From: Nocardia macrotermitis | GTDB taxonomy: Bacteria; Actinomycetota; Actinomycetes; Mycobacteriales; Mycobacteriaceae | Assembly: GCF_009604405.1 (NCBI RefSeq) | Contig: NZ_WEGK01000011.1 | Span: 186,001-250,000, forward strand | DNA length: 64,000 nt | Reading direction: 5' to 3' | Shown: one piece after another, positions 8,465-16,944 of the stretch | Numbering within the stretch: the first letter of the stretch is position 1 | Layout: the number at the start of each line of letters is the position of its first letter | Notes under the pieces: model-generated | What the model was told of the DNA's origin: nothing | The model's database searches: none | The model's input: the letters and a program-made list of their open reading frames with translations, nothing else | Made by a program: the position numbers and the translations under genes

Positions 8465-8983
8465 ATGGCGGGCATGGTCGAACTCGTACTGGTGCATGGC
8501 GACATCACCGAACAGGCCGTCGACGCGGTGGTGAACGCGGCGAACTCCTCGCTACTCGGCGGCGGGGGAGTGGACGGCGCGATCCACCGCAAGGGTGGTC
8601 CGGCCATCCTCGCGGAATGCCGGAAGTTGCGCGCCTCCCACTACGGCAAGGGGTTGCGGACCGGCGCCGCGGTGGCCACCACCGCCGGAAATCTGCCCGC
8701 GCGCTGGGTGATTCACACCGTCGGCCCGGTGTGGTCGGCCCGCGACGATCGTTCGGAGTTGCTCGCCTCCTGCTATCGCGAATCGTTGGCCGTCGCAGAC
8801 GAACTGGGCGCGCAGACGGTGGCCTTCCCGGCGATATCCACCGGAATCTTCGGCTGGCCGATGGACGACGGGGCCCGAATCGCGATCGAGACAGTGCGTT
8901 CGGCGGGCACGTCCGTGCAGCGGGTCAGCTTCGTGCTGTTCTCGCACGACGGGTATGCGATCTTCGAGAAAGCGCTGGTCTGA
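8465..8983 (+). CDS. Macro-domain protein (ADP-ribosyl hydrolase)
   Basis: A single macro domain of 172 residues. The ADP-ribose-binding elements are clear: AVVNAANSSLLGGGGVDGAI near the start and the phosphate loop AFPAISTGIFGWP later. Relatives of the YmdB/MacroD group remove ADP-ribose from proteins or O-acetyl-ADP-ribose. The ATG at 8465 has GGAG four bases upstream; the ATG at 8474 is an alternative. It is divergent from the SMR exporter. The closest substrate cannot be told from the sequence. Confidence 0.92.
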   Translation: MAGMVELVLVHGDITEQAVDAVVNAANSSLLGGGGVDGAIHRKGGPAILAECRKLRASHYGKGLRTGAAVATTAGNLPARWVIHTVGPVWSARDDRSELLASCYRESLAVADELGAQTVAFPAISTGIFGWPMDDGARIAIETVRSAGTSVQRVSFVLFSHDGYAIFEKALV

Positions 8984-9116
8984 ACGCTTTCGCGAGAATA
9001 CGTCGGTGGTCTCGGCTACAGCTGGATCGTGACGAACTCGGCGCAAGCGTTCCCGATCGGGCCCGGAGCCGGGGTCCGTGTCGGTATCGGGGCGGTTGCC
9101 GCTCATCCTCTAGACT

Positions 9117-9132
9117 TCGAACAACTGTTCGC
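9117..9132 (+). promoter_or_regulatory. SOS (LexA) box upstream of ruvC
   Basis: TCGAACAACTGTTCGC differs at three of 16 positions from the actinobacterial LexA consensus TCGAAC-N4-GTTCGA taken with an ATAT centre, and keeps both AAC and GTT cores. It lies 21 bp before the ruvC start, matching the known SOS control of ruvC in mycobacteria. Confidence 0.85.
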
Positions 9133-9153
9133 GAATCGGGTAGGGGTGTGTAC

Positions 9154-9723
9154 GTGCGGGTGATGGGTGTGGACCCCGGGCTCACACGGTGTGGTCTGAG
9201 TGTGGTCGACGGCGGACTCGGACGGCAGGTGAGTGCGATCGGGGTGGATGTGGTGCGGACGCCGCCGGAGATGGATCTGGCGCATCGGTTGCTGGCGGTG
9301 TCCGATGCGGCGGAGCAGTGGATGGATACGCATCGGCCCGAGGCGGTGGCGATCGAGCGGGTGTTCTCCCAGCACAACGTTCGCACCGCGATGGGGACGG
9401 CGCAGGCCGGTGGGGTGATCGCGTTGGCGGCGGCGCGGCGCGGCATTCCGGTCGCGTTCCACACACCGAGTCAGGTGAAGGCGGCGGTCACCGGTAACGG
9501 GTCCGCGGACAAGGCACAGGTGACCGCGATGGTGACCCGGATCCTGGGCCTGGCGACCGCGCCGAAGCCGGCCGATGCCGCCGACGCGCTCGCCCTGGCG
9601 ATCTGTCATTGTTGGCGGGCGCCGATGCAGGAGCGGATGGCCAAGGCCGAGGCCATGGCCGCCGAACAGCGGCGCAAATACACGGAACGACTTGCCCGGC
9701 AACGGAAGGCGGTGGACCGGTGA
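9154..9723 (+). CDS. ruvC: Crossover junction endodeoxyribonuclease RuvC
   Basis: Holliday-junction resolvase, 189 residues. The first catalytic aspartate is in VMGVDPGLTRCG, the glutamate in VAIERVFSQHN, and the C-terminal acidic pair in PADAADALALAICH. The C-terminus carries a charged tail as in mycobacterial RuvC. GTG 9154 gives the N-terminus VRVMGVDPG seen in relatives; other GTG codons sit two codons up and two down. It overlaps ruvA by four bases (GTGA), so the three ruv genes form one SOS-controlled operon. Confidence 0.96.
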   Translation: MRVMGVDPGLTRCGLSVVDGGLGRQVSAIGVDVVRTPPEMDLAHRLLAVSDAAEQWMDTHRPEAVAIERVFSQHNVRTAMGTAQAGGVIALAAARRGIPVAFHTPSQVKAAVTGNGSADKAQVTAMVTRILGLATAPKPADAADALALAICHCWRAPMQERMAKAEAMAAEQRRKYTERLARQRKAVDR

Positions 9724-10325
9724 TCGCGTCGGTACGCGGAGAGGTGCTCGAGATCGGCCTCGACCATGTGGTGATCGAGGCCGCCGGGGTCGGCTACCGG
9801 CTCAACGCCACGCCCGCGACCCTGTCGACACTGACCCGCGGCGAGGAATCGCGGCTGTTCACCGCGATGATCGTGCGCGAGGATTCGATGACGCTGTTCG
9901 GCTTCGCCGACACCGAGGCGCGGGATCTGTTCGGTCTGCTGCAAACCGTCTCGGGCGTCGGGCCCCGGCTGGCGATGGCGGTGCTGGCGGTGCTCGAACC
10001 CGAGGCACTGCGCAAGGCGCTGGCCGAGAGCAATGTGGCCGCGCTGACCCGCGTGCCCGGCATCGGCAAGCGCGGCGCCGAGCGCATGGTGGTCGAACTG
10101 CGTGACAAGGTGAATCTCGTTCCGGTGCAATCGGGTCCGCCCGGCACCACGCCCGTGCCGGTGGTCACGCCGGTGCGTGATCAGGTGATCGAGGCACTCG
10201 TCGGCTTGGGTTTCGGCATCAAACAGGCGGAGCCCGCCGTCGATACCATCCTGGCCGAGGATCCCGCGCTGGATACGTCCAAGACGTTGCGCGCGGCGCT
10301 GGGCATGCTCGGGAAGAACCGGTAG
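9720..10325 (+). CDS. ruvA: Holliday junction DNA helicase subunit RuvA
   Basis: Junction-binding tetramer subunit, 201 residues. The N-terminal OB-fold starts IASVRGEVLEIGLDHVVIEA; the two helix-hairpin-helix motifs are in SGVGPRLAMAVL and VPGIGKRGAERMV; the C-terminal RuvB-binding domain follows a proline-rich linker. The GTG start overlaps the ruvC stop. It targets RuvB to four-way junctions during recombination repair. Confidence 0.97.
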   Translation: MIASVRGEVLEIGLDHVVIEAAGVGYRLNATPATLSTLTRGEESRLFTAMIVREDSMTLFGFADTEARDLFGLLQTVSGVGPRLAMAVLAVLEPEALRKALAESNVAALTRVPGIGKRGAERMVVELRDKVNLVPVQSGPPGTTPVPVVTPVRDQVIEALVGLGFGIKQAEPAVDTILAEDPALDTSKTLRAALGMLGKNR

Positions 10326-10331
10326 CCGCGG

Positions 10332-11414
10332 ATGGACGAGGAGTTCGAGGAAGAGCAATCCCCGGTCACCGCAAGCTATCTCAGCTCCGACGGTGAGGTC
10401 GAGGCGAGCCTGCGACCCAAGTCCCTGGACGACTTCATCGGTCAGCCACGGGTGCGCGAGCAGCTGGCGCTGGTGCTGCGCGGTGCCACACAGCGCGGCG
10501 GAACCCCCGACCACGTACTGCTCTCGGGCCCGCCCGGACTGGGCAAGACCAGTATGGCGATGATCATCGCCGGAGAGCTGGGTTCGGCGCTGCGCATCAC
10601 CTCGGGTCCGGCGCTCGAGCGGGCCGGTGATCTCGCGGCGATGCTCAGCAACCTGGTCGAGGGCGATGTGCTGTTCATCGACGAGATCCATCGCATGGCC
10701 CGGCCGGCGGAGGAGATGCTCTATCTGGCGATGGAGGATTTCCGGGTCGACGTGGTGGTCGGCAAGGGGCCCGGCGCGACCTCGATCCCGCTGGATATCG
10801 CCCCCTTCACTCTCGTCGGCGCGACCACTCGGTCGGGCGCGCTGACCGGTCCGCTGCGCGACCGCTTCGGTTTCACCGGCCATATGGATTTCTACGAAGC
10901 CGATGAGCTGCAACGGATTCTGGAACGTTCGGCGCGAATCCTGGGTGTGCGCCTGGAATCCGACGCCGCCGCCGAGATCGCGGGCCGATCGCGCGGCACG
11001 CCGCGTATCGCCAACCGCCTGCTGCGCCGGGTCCGCGACTATGCCGAGGTCCGCGCCGACGGCCTGATCACCGTCGACATCGCCCAGGCCGCCCTGGCCG
11101 TCTACGACGTCGACGGTCTCGGCCTGGACCGCCTCGACCGTGCCGTGCTGGGCGCACTGGTCCGCAGCTTCGGCGGTGGGCCCGTGGGTGTTTCGACCCT
11201 CGCGGTGGCCGTCGGCGAGGAGGCCGCCACGGTCGAAGAGGTCTGCGAACCCTTCCTGGTCCGCGCCGGAATGGTCGCCCGCACGCCCCGCGGCCGCGTC
11301 GCCACTGCGGCAGCCTGGGAACACCTTGGCTTGGTTCCGCCCCCGGATCTGGTCTTCGGCTCGATCGAGGTCCGCGGCCGCGAGTCCCATCCGACCCTGG
11401 ATCTCTTCGAATAG
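10332..11414 (+). CDS. ruvB: Holliday junction branch migration ATPase RuvB
   Basis: Hexameric AAA+ motor that drives branch migration with RuvA, 360 residues. Walker A is GPPGLGKTS, Walker B is VLFIDEIHRM, sensor 1 lies in LVGATTRSG and the arginine finger region in GPLRDRFGF. The C-terminal winged helix follows. It begins six bases after the ruvA stop. Its 3' side is followed by a short direct duplication and no obvious hairpin. Confidence 0.97.
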   Translation: MDEEFEEEQSPVTASYLSSDGEVEASLRPKSLDDFIGQPRVREQLALVLRGATQRGGTPDHVLLSGPPGLGKTSMAMIIAGELGSALRITSGPALERAGDLAAMLSNLVEGDVLFIDEIHRMARPAEEMLYLAMEDFRVDVVVGKGPGATSIPLDIAPFTLVGATTRSGALTGPLRDRFGFTGHMDFYEADELQRILERSARILGVRLESDAAAEIAGRSRGTPRIANRLLRRVRDYAEVRADGLITVDIAQAALAVYDVDGLGLDRLDRAVLGALVRSFGGGPVGVSTLAVAVGEEAATVEEVCEPFLVRAGMVARTPRGRVATAAAWEHLGLVPPPDLVFGSIEVRGRESHPTLDLFE

Positions 11415-11419
11415 GTTGT

Positions 11420-11468
11420 GCCCCAGGGTATTTCGGTGTGAACGCCCCAGGGTATTCCGGTGCCGAAC
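11420..11468. repeat. Tandem duplication of a 24/25-bp unit
   Basis: Two adjacent near-identical copies starting GCCCCAGGGTATT, at 11420-11443 and 11444-11468. They lie between the convergent ruvB and VWA genes. No stem-loop is evident, so this looks like a recent slippage duplication. Confidence 0.7.
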
Positions 11469-11520
11469 CGTCGAGCGGAATCGCTCTGCGTCGGGACCGT
11501 GCTGACCGACGAGCTGTGCC

Positions 11521-13476
11521 CTAGCGTCCGCGGCGGCCGTGCAGGTAGTCGCTGACCACGGCCGCGCCGAGGCCGTCGAGGTCGGGGGAGATGACGCGGC
11601 CACCACTGCGCCGGGCCACCAGATCCACGAAGGCGGCCAGGCGAGGTTCGTCGCCGAGCATGAACACCGTGATCGACGCACCGAGTTTGGCCAGGGCGTC
11701 GACCTGCGTCATGGTGACGGCCAAGGTGCGCGGCTGTGGCGGCCAGCTGAAGTACGCCTCCCCGTCGGATTCGAGGTGGGCGGTGGGTTCGCCGTCGGTG
11801 ACCACCAGCACCACCGGAACCGCGTCGGGATGCCGACGCAGGTGACGCCCGGCCAGCAGCAGCGCGTGGTGCAGATTCGTGCCCTGCTCCCACACCCCTT
11901 CCAGCGCGGTCAGTTCCGAGACGTCCACGGTTCCGGCGTGGCGGCCGAAGGTGATGACTTCCAGTGCGTCGGAACGGAATCGGGTGCTGATCAACTGGTG
12001 CAGCGCCAACGCGGTGCGCTTCATCGGCACCCACCGCCCCTCCTGCACCATCGACCAGGAGGTGTCCACGCACAGCGCCACCACCGCGCGCGAACGCTGT
12101 TCGGTCTCGACGATCTCCACATCGGACACGTCCATCCGGACCGTCCGGCTACCGGTCGAGGCCGAGCGCAGCACCGCGTTGCGCACGGTCCGCGACACAT
12201 CCCACGGCTCGGTGTCGCCGAACCGCCACGGCCGCGACGCACCCGTCGGCTCGCCCGCCGCTCCCGCCAACGCGGTGTCCCGCTCACCCCGCCGCGACCG
12301 CAACTGCCCGATGACGGACCGCAACGCGGTCTCACCCAGCCGCCGTAATGCCTTGGGCGTCAAGCGAAGCGAGCCGTCCGGCGCGCGCTCGAACAAGCCC
12401 TGCCGCCGCAGCTCACGTTCGAGTTCGGCCAGCCGCTGGGCGTCGACGCGGGCCTCGTCGCCGAGCTGGCGGGTCAGCGCGTCGAGGTCGATGTCCTCGA
12501 GCCGCGCGCCCGGATACGACTGCCCCAGCTGTTCGGCCAGCGCGTCCAGTTCGGCCAGATCCTGCATGGCCTGCGCGCCCTCGCCCATGCCCAGCGGATC
12601 CTGGCCGCGGAACCGTTGCGCGGACTCCCAGTCCTCGCCGGGCCGCAGCGACCGCAGATTCGCGTCCAGCGCGGCGACCTGCGCGGCCACCTCCGGATCG
12701 CCGAACGCCTGCCCGATCAGCTCGGACAGTTCCGCGCGCTGCTGCTCGGACATCGAGTTCAGCATGCGTTGCGCGGCGGCCGACCGGGCGGCGAGCGCAT
12801 CGATCAACTCGTCGGTGTTACGCGGATTCTCCGGGAAGAACTCGCCGTGTTCGGCCATGAACTCGGCGAACTGCTGTTCGGTGTCCTCGCCGCGGGCGTG
12901 CGCGGCGAGCAGATCGTTCAGATCGGACATCATCCGCTTGATGCGTTCGACGTCCTGGGGCGTGGTGCCCTGCAACGCCTGCTTCATACCCTGGAAGCGC
13001 GATTCGAGTAGTTCCTGGCCGAGCATGTCGCGGATCTTGCGGTAGTTCTCCCGGCCGGTCTCCGAACGCCAATCGTATTCGGACAGTTCGCCTACCGCGG
13101 CCGCGGTGCTCGGCGGCAGCGCGTCGAGCCGGGCCTCGGCGAAGCGGGCGTCGTCGGAGGGATCGGGGAACAGGGCCCGGCGTTCGGCGTTCAGGGCCTC
13201 GTCCAGCAGCCGCCGCACTTCTTGCAGGGTGCCGTCGAGGCGGTTGCGGCGGGTGATGTCGGAGCGACGCTGCCAGACCTGCCGGGTCAGCTCGTCCAGG
13301 CCGCGCATATCGCGCATACCGCGCCGCAGCAGCTCCTCCAGCGCGCGCCGGGGTGAGCCGCCCTCCATCACCTCGCGACCGATCTGATCCAGCGCGTCGC
13401 GCAGATCCAGCGGCGGCGCGAGCGGATCCGGTCCGTCGTGATACGGACCGTAGGAATAGTGATCAGGGGCAGTCAT
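11521..13476 (-). CDS. VWA-domain protein, partner of a MoxR/ChlI-type ATPase
   Basis: A 651-residue cytoplasmic protein. The first 430 residues are helical and highly charged, and the C-terminal 200 form a von Willebrand factor A domain with the metal site motif DTSWS (about residues 469-473) and a downstream VTDGEP. Such proteins act with the AAA ATPase encoded just upstream (gap 25 bp), in the manner of magnesium chelatase subunits, to remodel or insert metal into a target protein. The target is unknown; no chelatase substrate pathway is nearby. The large N-terminal region may bind it. Confidence 0.85.
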   Translation of the reverse strand: MTAPDHYSYGPYHDGPDPLAPPLDLRDALDQIGREVMEGGSPRRALEELLRRGMRDMRGLDELTRQVWQRRSDITRRNRLDGTLQEVRRLLDEALNAERRALFPDPSDDARFAEARLDALPPSTAAAVGELSEYDWRSETGRENYRKIRDMLGQELLESRFQGMKQALQGTTPQDVERIKRMMSDLNDLLAAHARGEDTEQQFAEFMAEHGEFFPENPRNTDELIDALAARSAAAQRMLNSMSEQQRAELSELIGQAFGDPEVAAQVAALDANLRSLRPGEDWESAQRFRGQDPLGMGEGAQAMQDLAELDALAEQLGQSYPGARLEDIDLDALTRQLGDEARVDAQRLAELERELRRQGLFERAPDGSLRLTPKALRRLGETALRSVIGQLRSRRGERDTALAGAAGEPTGASRPWRFGDTEPWDVSRTVRNAVLRSASTGSRTVRMDVSDVEIVETEQRSRAVVALCVDTSWSMVQEGRWVPMKRTALALHQLISTRFRSDALEVITFGRHAGTVDVSELTALEGVWEQGTNLHHALLLAGRHLRRHPDAVPVVLVVTDGEPTAHLESDGEAYFSWPPQPRTLAVTMTQVDALAKLGASITVFMLGDEPRLAAFVDLVARRSGGRVISPDLDGLGAAVVSDYLHGRRGR

Positions 13477-13501
13477 GGTCTCTCACAAAGGGGTTCGGCG
13501 G

Positions 13502-14896
13502 TCACGCACCGTAGACCGCGAGGCCGTCGTCGGTGTCCTTGGCGACCTGCCGGGCCAGGAACAGCGCCTCCAGGGCGAATTCCACGGCCGCGGCGATCCG
13601 GGTCGGCGGATCGGTGGGCTCGACGCCCAGGCGTTCGGCGACCTCGTGCAGGACGGGCAGTTCGGGCAGGGCGGACAGCACGTCCTTGCCGGGCACTCGC
13701 TCACCGGTGGTCACCAGATTGCCGTCGCCGACCGCGCTGGCCAGCGGGCGCAGGTTGACGCCACCGAGGCGGGCGCGGGCGGTCTCGGAGAACGCGCGCC
13801 GCATCAGATGGGTGAGATGTTCCTGTTCACGGCCCTCCTCACCGGATTCGAACTCCAGCTTGCCGCGCAACACCGCGGGCACCGATTCCAGATCGACCGG
13901 ACGCGCGACCGCGGGCGACTCCCCGGTGATCGCGGACCGGCGCAGCGCCGCCGCGGCGACCGTCTCGGCGGCGGCGACCGCGAATCGCGCGGAAACGCCC
14001 GAACGCTGATCGATCGCGGGCGACTCCCGCAGTTGACGCACGAACCGGGCGAGCACCTCGATCAGCGGATCGCCCACCTCGGCCACGAGTTCGGCCTCCT
14101 GGCGGACCAGATCCACCTCGGATTCCACATCGAGCGGGTAGTGGGTGCGGATCTCCGCGCCGAAGCGGTCCTTGAGCGGGGTGATGATGCGGCCGCGGTT
14201 GGTGTAGTCCTCCGGATTGGCTGTGGCGACGAGCAGCACGTCCAGCGGCAGGCGCAGCGTGTAGCCGCGGACCTGGATGTCCCGCTCCTCCATGACGTTC
14301 AGCAGCGCGACCTGGATGCGTTCGGCCAGGTCGGGCAACTCGTTCACCGCGACGATGCCGCGATGCGCGCGCGGGACCAGCCCGAAGTGGATGGTCTCCG
14401 GATCGCCCAGGCTGCGGCCCTCGGCGACCTTGACCGGGTCGACGTCGCCGATCAGGTCGCCGACCGAGGTGTCGGGGGTGGCGAGTTTCTCGGCGTAGCG
14501 CTCGGCGCGGTGCCGCCAGGTGACCGGGAGATCGTCGCCGAGTTCGGCGGCGAGGCGGCGTCCGGCCGGGCTGATCGGCTCCAGCGGATGTTCGCCCAGC
14601 TCCGCGCCCGCGATGACGGGTGTCCACTCGTCGAGCAGGCCGATCAGGGTGCGCAGCAGCCGGGTCTTGCCCTGACCGCGCTCACCGAGCAGCACGACGT
14701 CGTGTCCGGCCAGCAGCGCGCGCTCGAGTTGCGGCAGTACGGTCCGGTCGAAGCCCACGATGCCGGGCCAGGGGTCGCCGCCGGAGCTCAGCAGGGCCAG
14801 CAGATTCTCGCGGAGCTCGGACTTCACGCTGCGCGGCAGATATCCGGCGGCGCGCAGCTCGCCCGCGGTGGTGGGGAGGTTCTCCGGTGCGGTCAC
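13502..14896 (-). CDS. AAA+ ATPase of the ChlI/MoxR type
   Basis: A 464-residue ATPase with Walker A GERGQGKT (about residues 70-77), a Walker B-like VAVNELPD, and a sensor in LLVATANPEDYTNRG that is typical of the magnesium chelatase I group. The GTG start at 14896 begins MTAPENLP. It is the first gene of a two-gene operon with the VWA protein and presumably forms the hexameric motor of that pair. Similar pairs are widespread in actinobacteria, with client proteins mostly unknown. Confidence 0.88.
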   Translation of the reverse strand: MTAPENLPTTAGELRAAGYLPRSVKSELRENLLALLSSGGDPWPGIVGFDRTVLPQLERALLAGHDVVLLGERGQGKTRLLRTLIGLLDEWTPVIAGAELGEHPLEPISPAGRRLAAELGDDLPVTWRHRAERYAEKLATPDTSVGDLIGDVDPVKVAEGRSLGDPETIHFGLVPRAHRGIVAVNELPDLAERIQVALLNVMEERDIQVRGYTLRLPLDVLLVATANPEDYTNRGRIITPLKDRFGAEIRTHYPLDVESEVDLVRQEAELVAEVGDPLIEVLARFVRQLRESPAIDQRSGVSARFAVAAAETVAAAALRRSAITGESPAVARPVDLESVPAVLRGKLEFESGEEGREQEHLTHLMRRAFSETARARLGGVNLRPLASAVGDGNLVTTGERVPGKDVLSALPELPVLHEVAERLGVEPTDPPTRIAAAVEFALEALFLARQVAKDTDDGLAVYGA

Positions 14897-15280
14897 CGTA
14901 TCGACGCTACGACGATCTTGCGGTCCCGTCGACGCGACCGGTCTCGGCTATCGGACCCAAAACGGGTTGACGGGCGTGTATCGGTGGAATCCGGGCTGCC
15001 CGGCAGCCGCGCGAAATTCCGGGAAATGCCTGGCCGGTGCGGGTTTCGAGGTGCGGTGCCGGGTGAATTCGGCTCTGCGCGAACACCTCCGCGGACCGAT
15101 GTCGGGGAATATCCGGAAATGACGGGCACGCACGGGCATTCAAATGGCTCGGCGGATATGTGTACGAACTGCGTCGCCGGACGTACCCGGGAATACGCGT
15201 CGCGGCGCAGGCGCACCGGTCCGGCGGCGATCTACCCTGGTGGCAGCTCGAATGTCGTAATTTCCGGTGAGGCGGTAGAG
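14897..15280. other. Intergenic region between divergent genes
   Basis: A 384-bp gap between the ATPase gene and the DUF1707 gene. It must hold promoters for both. I see no gene, no strong palindrome and no repeat in it. Confidence 0.6.
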
Positions 15281-15715
15281 ATGGCCGATGCAGACTTCGC
15301 GGGCTTCGGGGCGTCCGCGAACTCGGGGGCCGTGCGGATCGGCACGGCCGAACGTGAACAGGCGGCCGCGGCGCTGGGGGAGCATTTCGCGGCGGGACGG
15401 CTCGAGGTCGCCGAATACGACGACCGGGTGGCGCGGGCCTACGCGGCGAAGACGACCGCGGACCTCGCGGTGCTGTTCAGCGATCTGCCGCGTCCGGTTA
15501 CGCAACGGCCGACCCAGGCGGCGATGCCCGCCGGGCCCGCGCGTCCGGTGCTGCCCGTGATCGCGTTCGTGGTGCTGATAGCGGCTGTGGTACTTGCCGT
15601 TACGGTCCATGTGTTCCCGTTCTTCATCGTCCCGGTGCTGTTGTTCGTGTTCATTCGTAGCCGCCGGGGATGGGGACGACAGGTGCGTGGGCCGCGCCGG
15701 CACTACCGGATGTGA
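15281..15715 (+). CDS. DUF1707 small membrane protein
   Basis: A 144-residue protein. The N-terminal DUF1707 domain (about residues 17-65) is recognisable from RIGTAEREQAAAALGEHF, the ARGRL-like AAGRLEVAEYDDRV and the ending LAVLFSDLP. Two hydrophobic spans follow (about 88-125), then a short basic tail. DUF1707 proteins are common in actinobacteria and of unknown function, often near envelope or stress genes. The ATG at 15281 is the first plausible start. A hairpin overlaps the stop codon. Confidence 0.88.
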   Translation: MADADFAGFGASANSGAVRIGTAEREQAAAALGEHFAAGRLEVAEYDDRVARAYAAKTTADLAVLFSDLPRPVTQRPTQAAMPAGPARPVLPVIAFVVLIAAVVLAVTVHVFPFFIVPVLLFVFIRSRRGWGRQVRGPRRHYRM

Positions 15716-15727
15716 ATGCGGCGCGGC
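15691..15727 (+). terminator. Hairpin overlapping the DUF1707 stop codon
   Basis: GCCGCGCCG at 15691-15699 pairs with CGGCGCGGC at 15719-15727. The stem straddles the stop codon and probably ends the transcript. There is no T-tract. Confidence 0.55.
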
Positions 15728-16009
15728 GGGCTGTCCACCTGCCGCACAACGGTTCTCGCACCCTCTACATCAGGCGTGATCCAGATCACTGATAACGCCG
15801 ACCTGCTGGTTGTCCGTGGTAACGGGTGCGGGTGCGCGGTTGGGGTGGCGTTTCGCGGCCGTTCCGGGCAATCTCGTCCAGGGAAACCTTGTCAGGCAAT
15901 GTGATCCAAAAACGACCGTCCCCGCGAGGCTTCCGCCAGAATGGATGCGGTCGAAGCGTCGGGGGTCGGACGTGTCGGTGAACCAACCGACGGATTGAGG
16001 GGAAAGCAT

Positions 16010-16555
16010 ATGAGAGCCAAGAAGTTCGCAGCTACCGCGCTGCTCGCGATCGGTGCCACCGGCGTCACCGCGGGTGTCGTCCAAGCACAGCCTGTCACTC
16101 CTGCCGTCACCGCCATCCAGGGTGCCGACCACGGTGTGCAGTATTCGGTCGCGCCGACCGCGGACCACACCGGTGTGGCCACGACCGTCGCGGCGGGTCG
16201 GTTCGCGCTCACGCCGGACGCCCGGTCGGTCACGCTCACCGATGCCTCGGGCGCGGTCGTCGCCACGGTCCCGCTGGGCCTGCGCTCCGCCTCCGGCCTC
16301 GTCGGCCTGACCCCGCGCATCGCCAACGACGGCCGAACCCTCACCCTCACACCGCAATCCGCCTCGTCGAATGTGGTGAAGTCGATCAACGAGGCCGACA
16401 CCAACGCCCGCAAGCAGTACAACGCGGGTGTGGGTGCCCTGATCGGCGCCGGTATCGGCGCGGTGATCGGCTTCTTCCTCGGCGGCGTCGGCGCGCTGGT
16501 CACCATCCCGATCGGCGCGGGCATCGGTGCCCTGATCGGCTACTCCACCCCGTAG
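16010..16555 (+). CDS. Secreted protein with C-terminal glycine-zipper hydrophobic region
   Basis: A 181-residue exported protein. A signal peptide (MRAKKFAATALLAIG up to VVQAQ) is followed by a soluble region of about 100 residues and then a long hydrophobic glycine-zipper segment with repeated GxGIGA, GAVIGFFLGGVGA and GIGALIG elements, suited to membrane insertion or helix packing. The start has GAGGGGAAA upstream. I believe similar proteins are frequent in Nocardia, but I cannot assign a function. It is followed by a strong terminator. Confidence 0.82.
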   Translation: MRAKKFAATALLAIGATGVTAGVVQAQPVTPAVTAIQGADHGVQYSVAPTADHTGVATTVAAGRFALTPDARSVTLTDASGAVVATVPLGLRSASGLVGLTPRIANDGRTLTLTPQSASSNVVKSINEADTNARKQYNAGVGALIGAGIGAVIGFFLGGVGALVTIPIGAGIGALIGYSTP

Positions 16556-16598
16556 CCGCAACCCGCCCGGTCGGTTTTCCGGCCGAGATCTCTCCTCG

Positions 16599-16636
16599 CG
16601 CAGCGCCGTTCGGGTACTCACCCGGGCGGCGCTGCG
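16599..16636 (+). terminator. Rho-independent terminator
   Basis: CGCAGCGCCG pairs with CGGCGCTGCG (10 bp), with an inner CGGGT/ACCCG stem, followed by TCTTT. It closes the gene for the secreted glycine-zipper protein. Confidence 0.85.
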
Positions 16637-16740
16637 TCTTTCGGGCCCGGCTGGGAAGTGTTGCCCAGTCGCAGTCCAGTTCCTCGGTGTCGGATGCGAT
16701 ATCGCTCCCGATGGATGCACATGGTGTCGCGAACACTCGG

Positions 16741-16905
16741 TGCGGTGCGGTGCGGTGCGGTGCGGTGCGGTGCGGTGCGGTGCGGTGCGGTGCGGTGCGG
16801 TGCGGTGCGGTGCGCGCTGTGTGGTGCGGTGCGCGCTGTGTGGTGCGGTGCGCGCTGTGTGGTGCGGTGCGCGCTGTGCGGTGCGGTGCGCGCTGTGCGG
16901 TCGGG
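16741..16905. repeat. Pentamer and 19-bp tandem-repeat array
   Basis: Fourteen perfect copies of TGCGG (16741-16810) run directly into five 19-bp units (16811-16905). The first three 19-bp units are identical and the last two have point changes. Each 19-bp unit ends in the pentamer or a derivative of it. Pentamers change reading frame when copy number changes. The array ends 39 bp from the stop of the 330-residue gene on the opposite strand. Confidence 0.95.
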
Positions 16906-16944
16906 TGCCAGTAGCTTTCGAATTCGCCCGGCTCGTACCGGAAC

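Noticed and set aside
7909..9153. Long open frame running into ruvC
   Set aside because: The upstream part overlaps the zinc-ribbon, exporter and macro-domain genes in other frames; only the ruvC part is real.
13475..15280. Long plus-strand frame across the ATPase gene
   Set aside because: It is the shadow of the minus-strand ATPase gene; only the DUF1707 portion at its end is coding.
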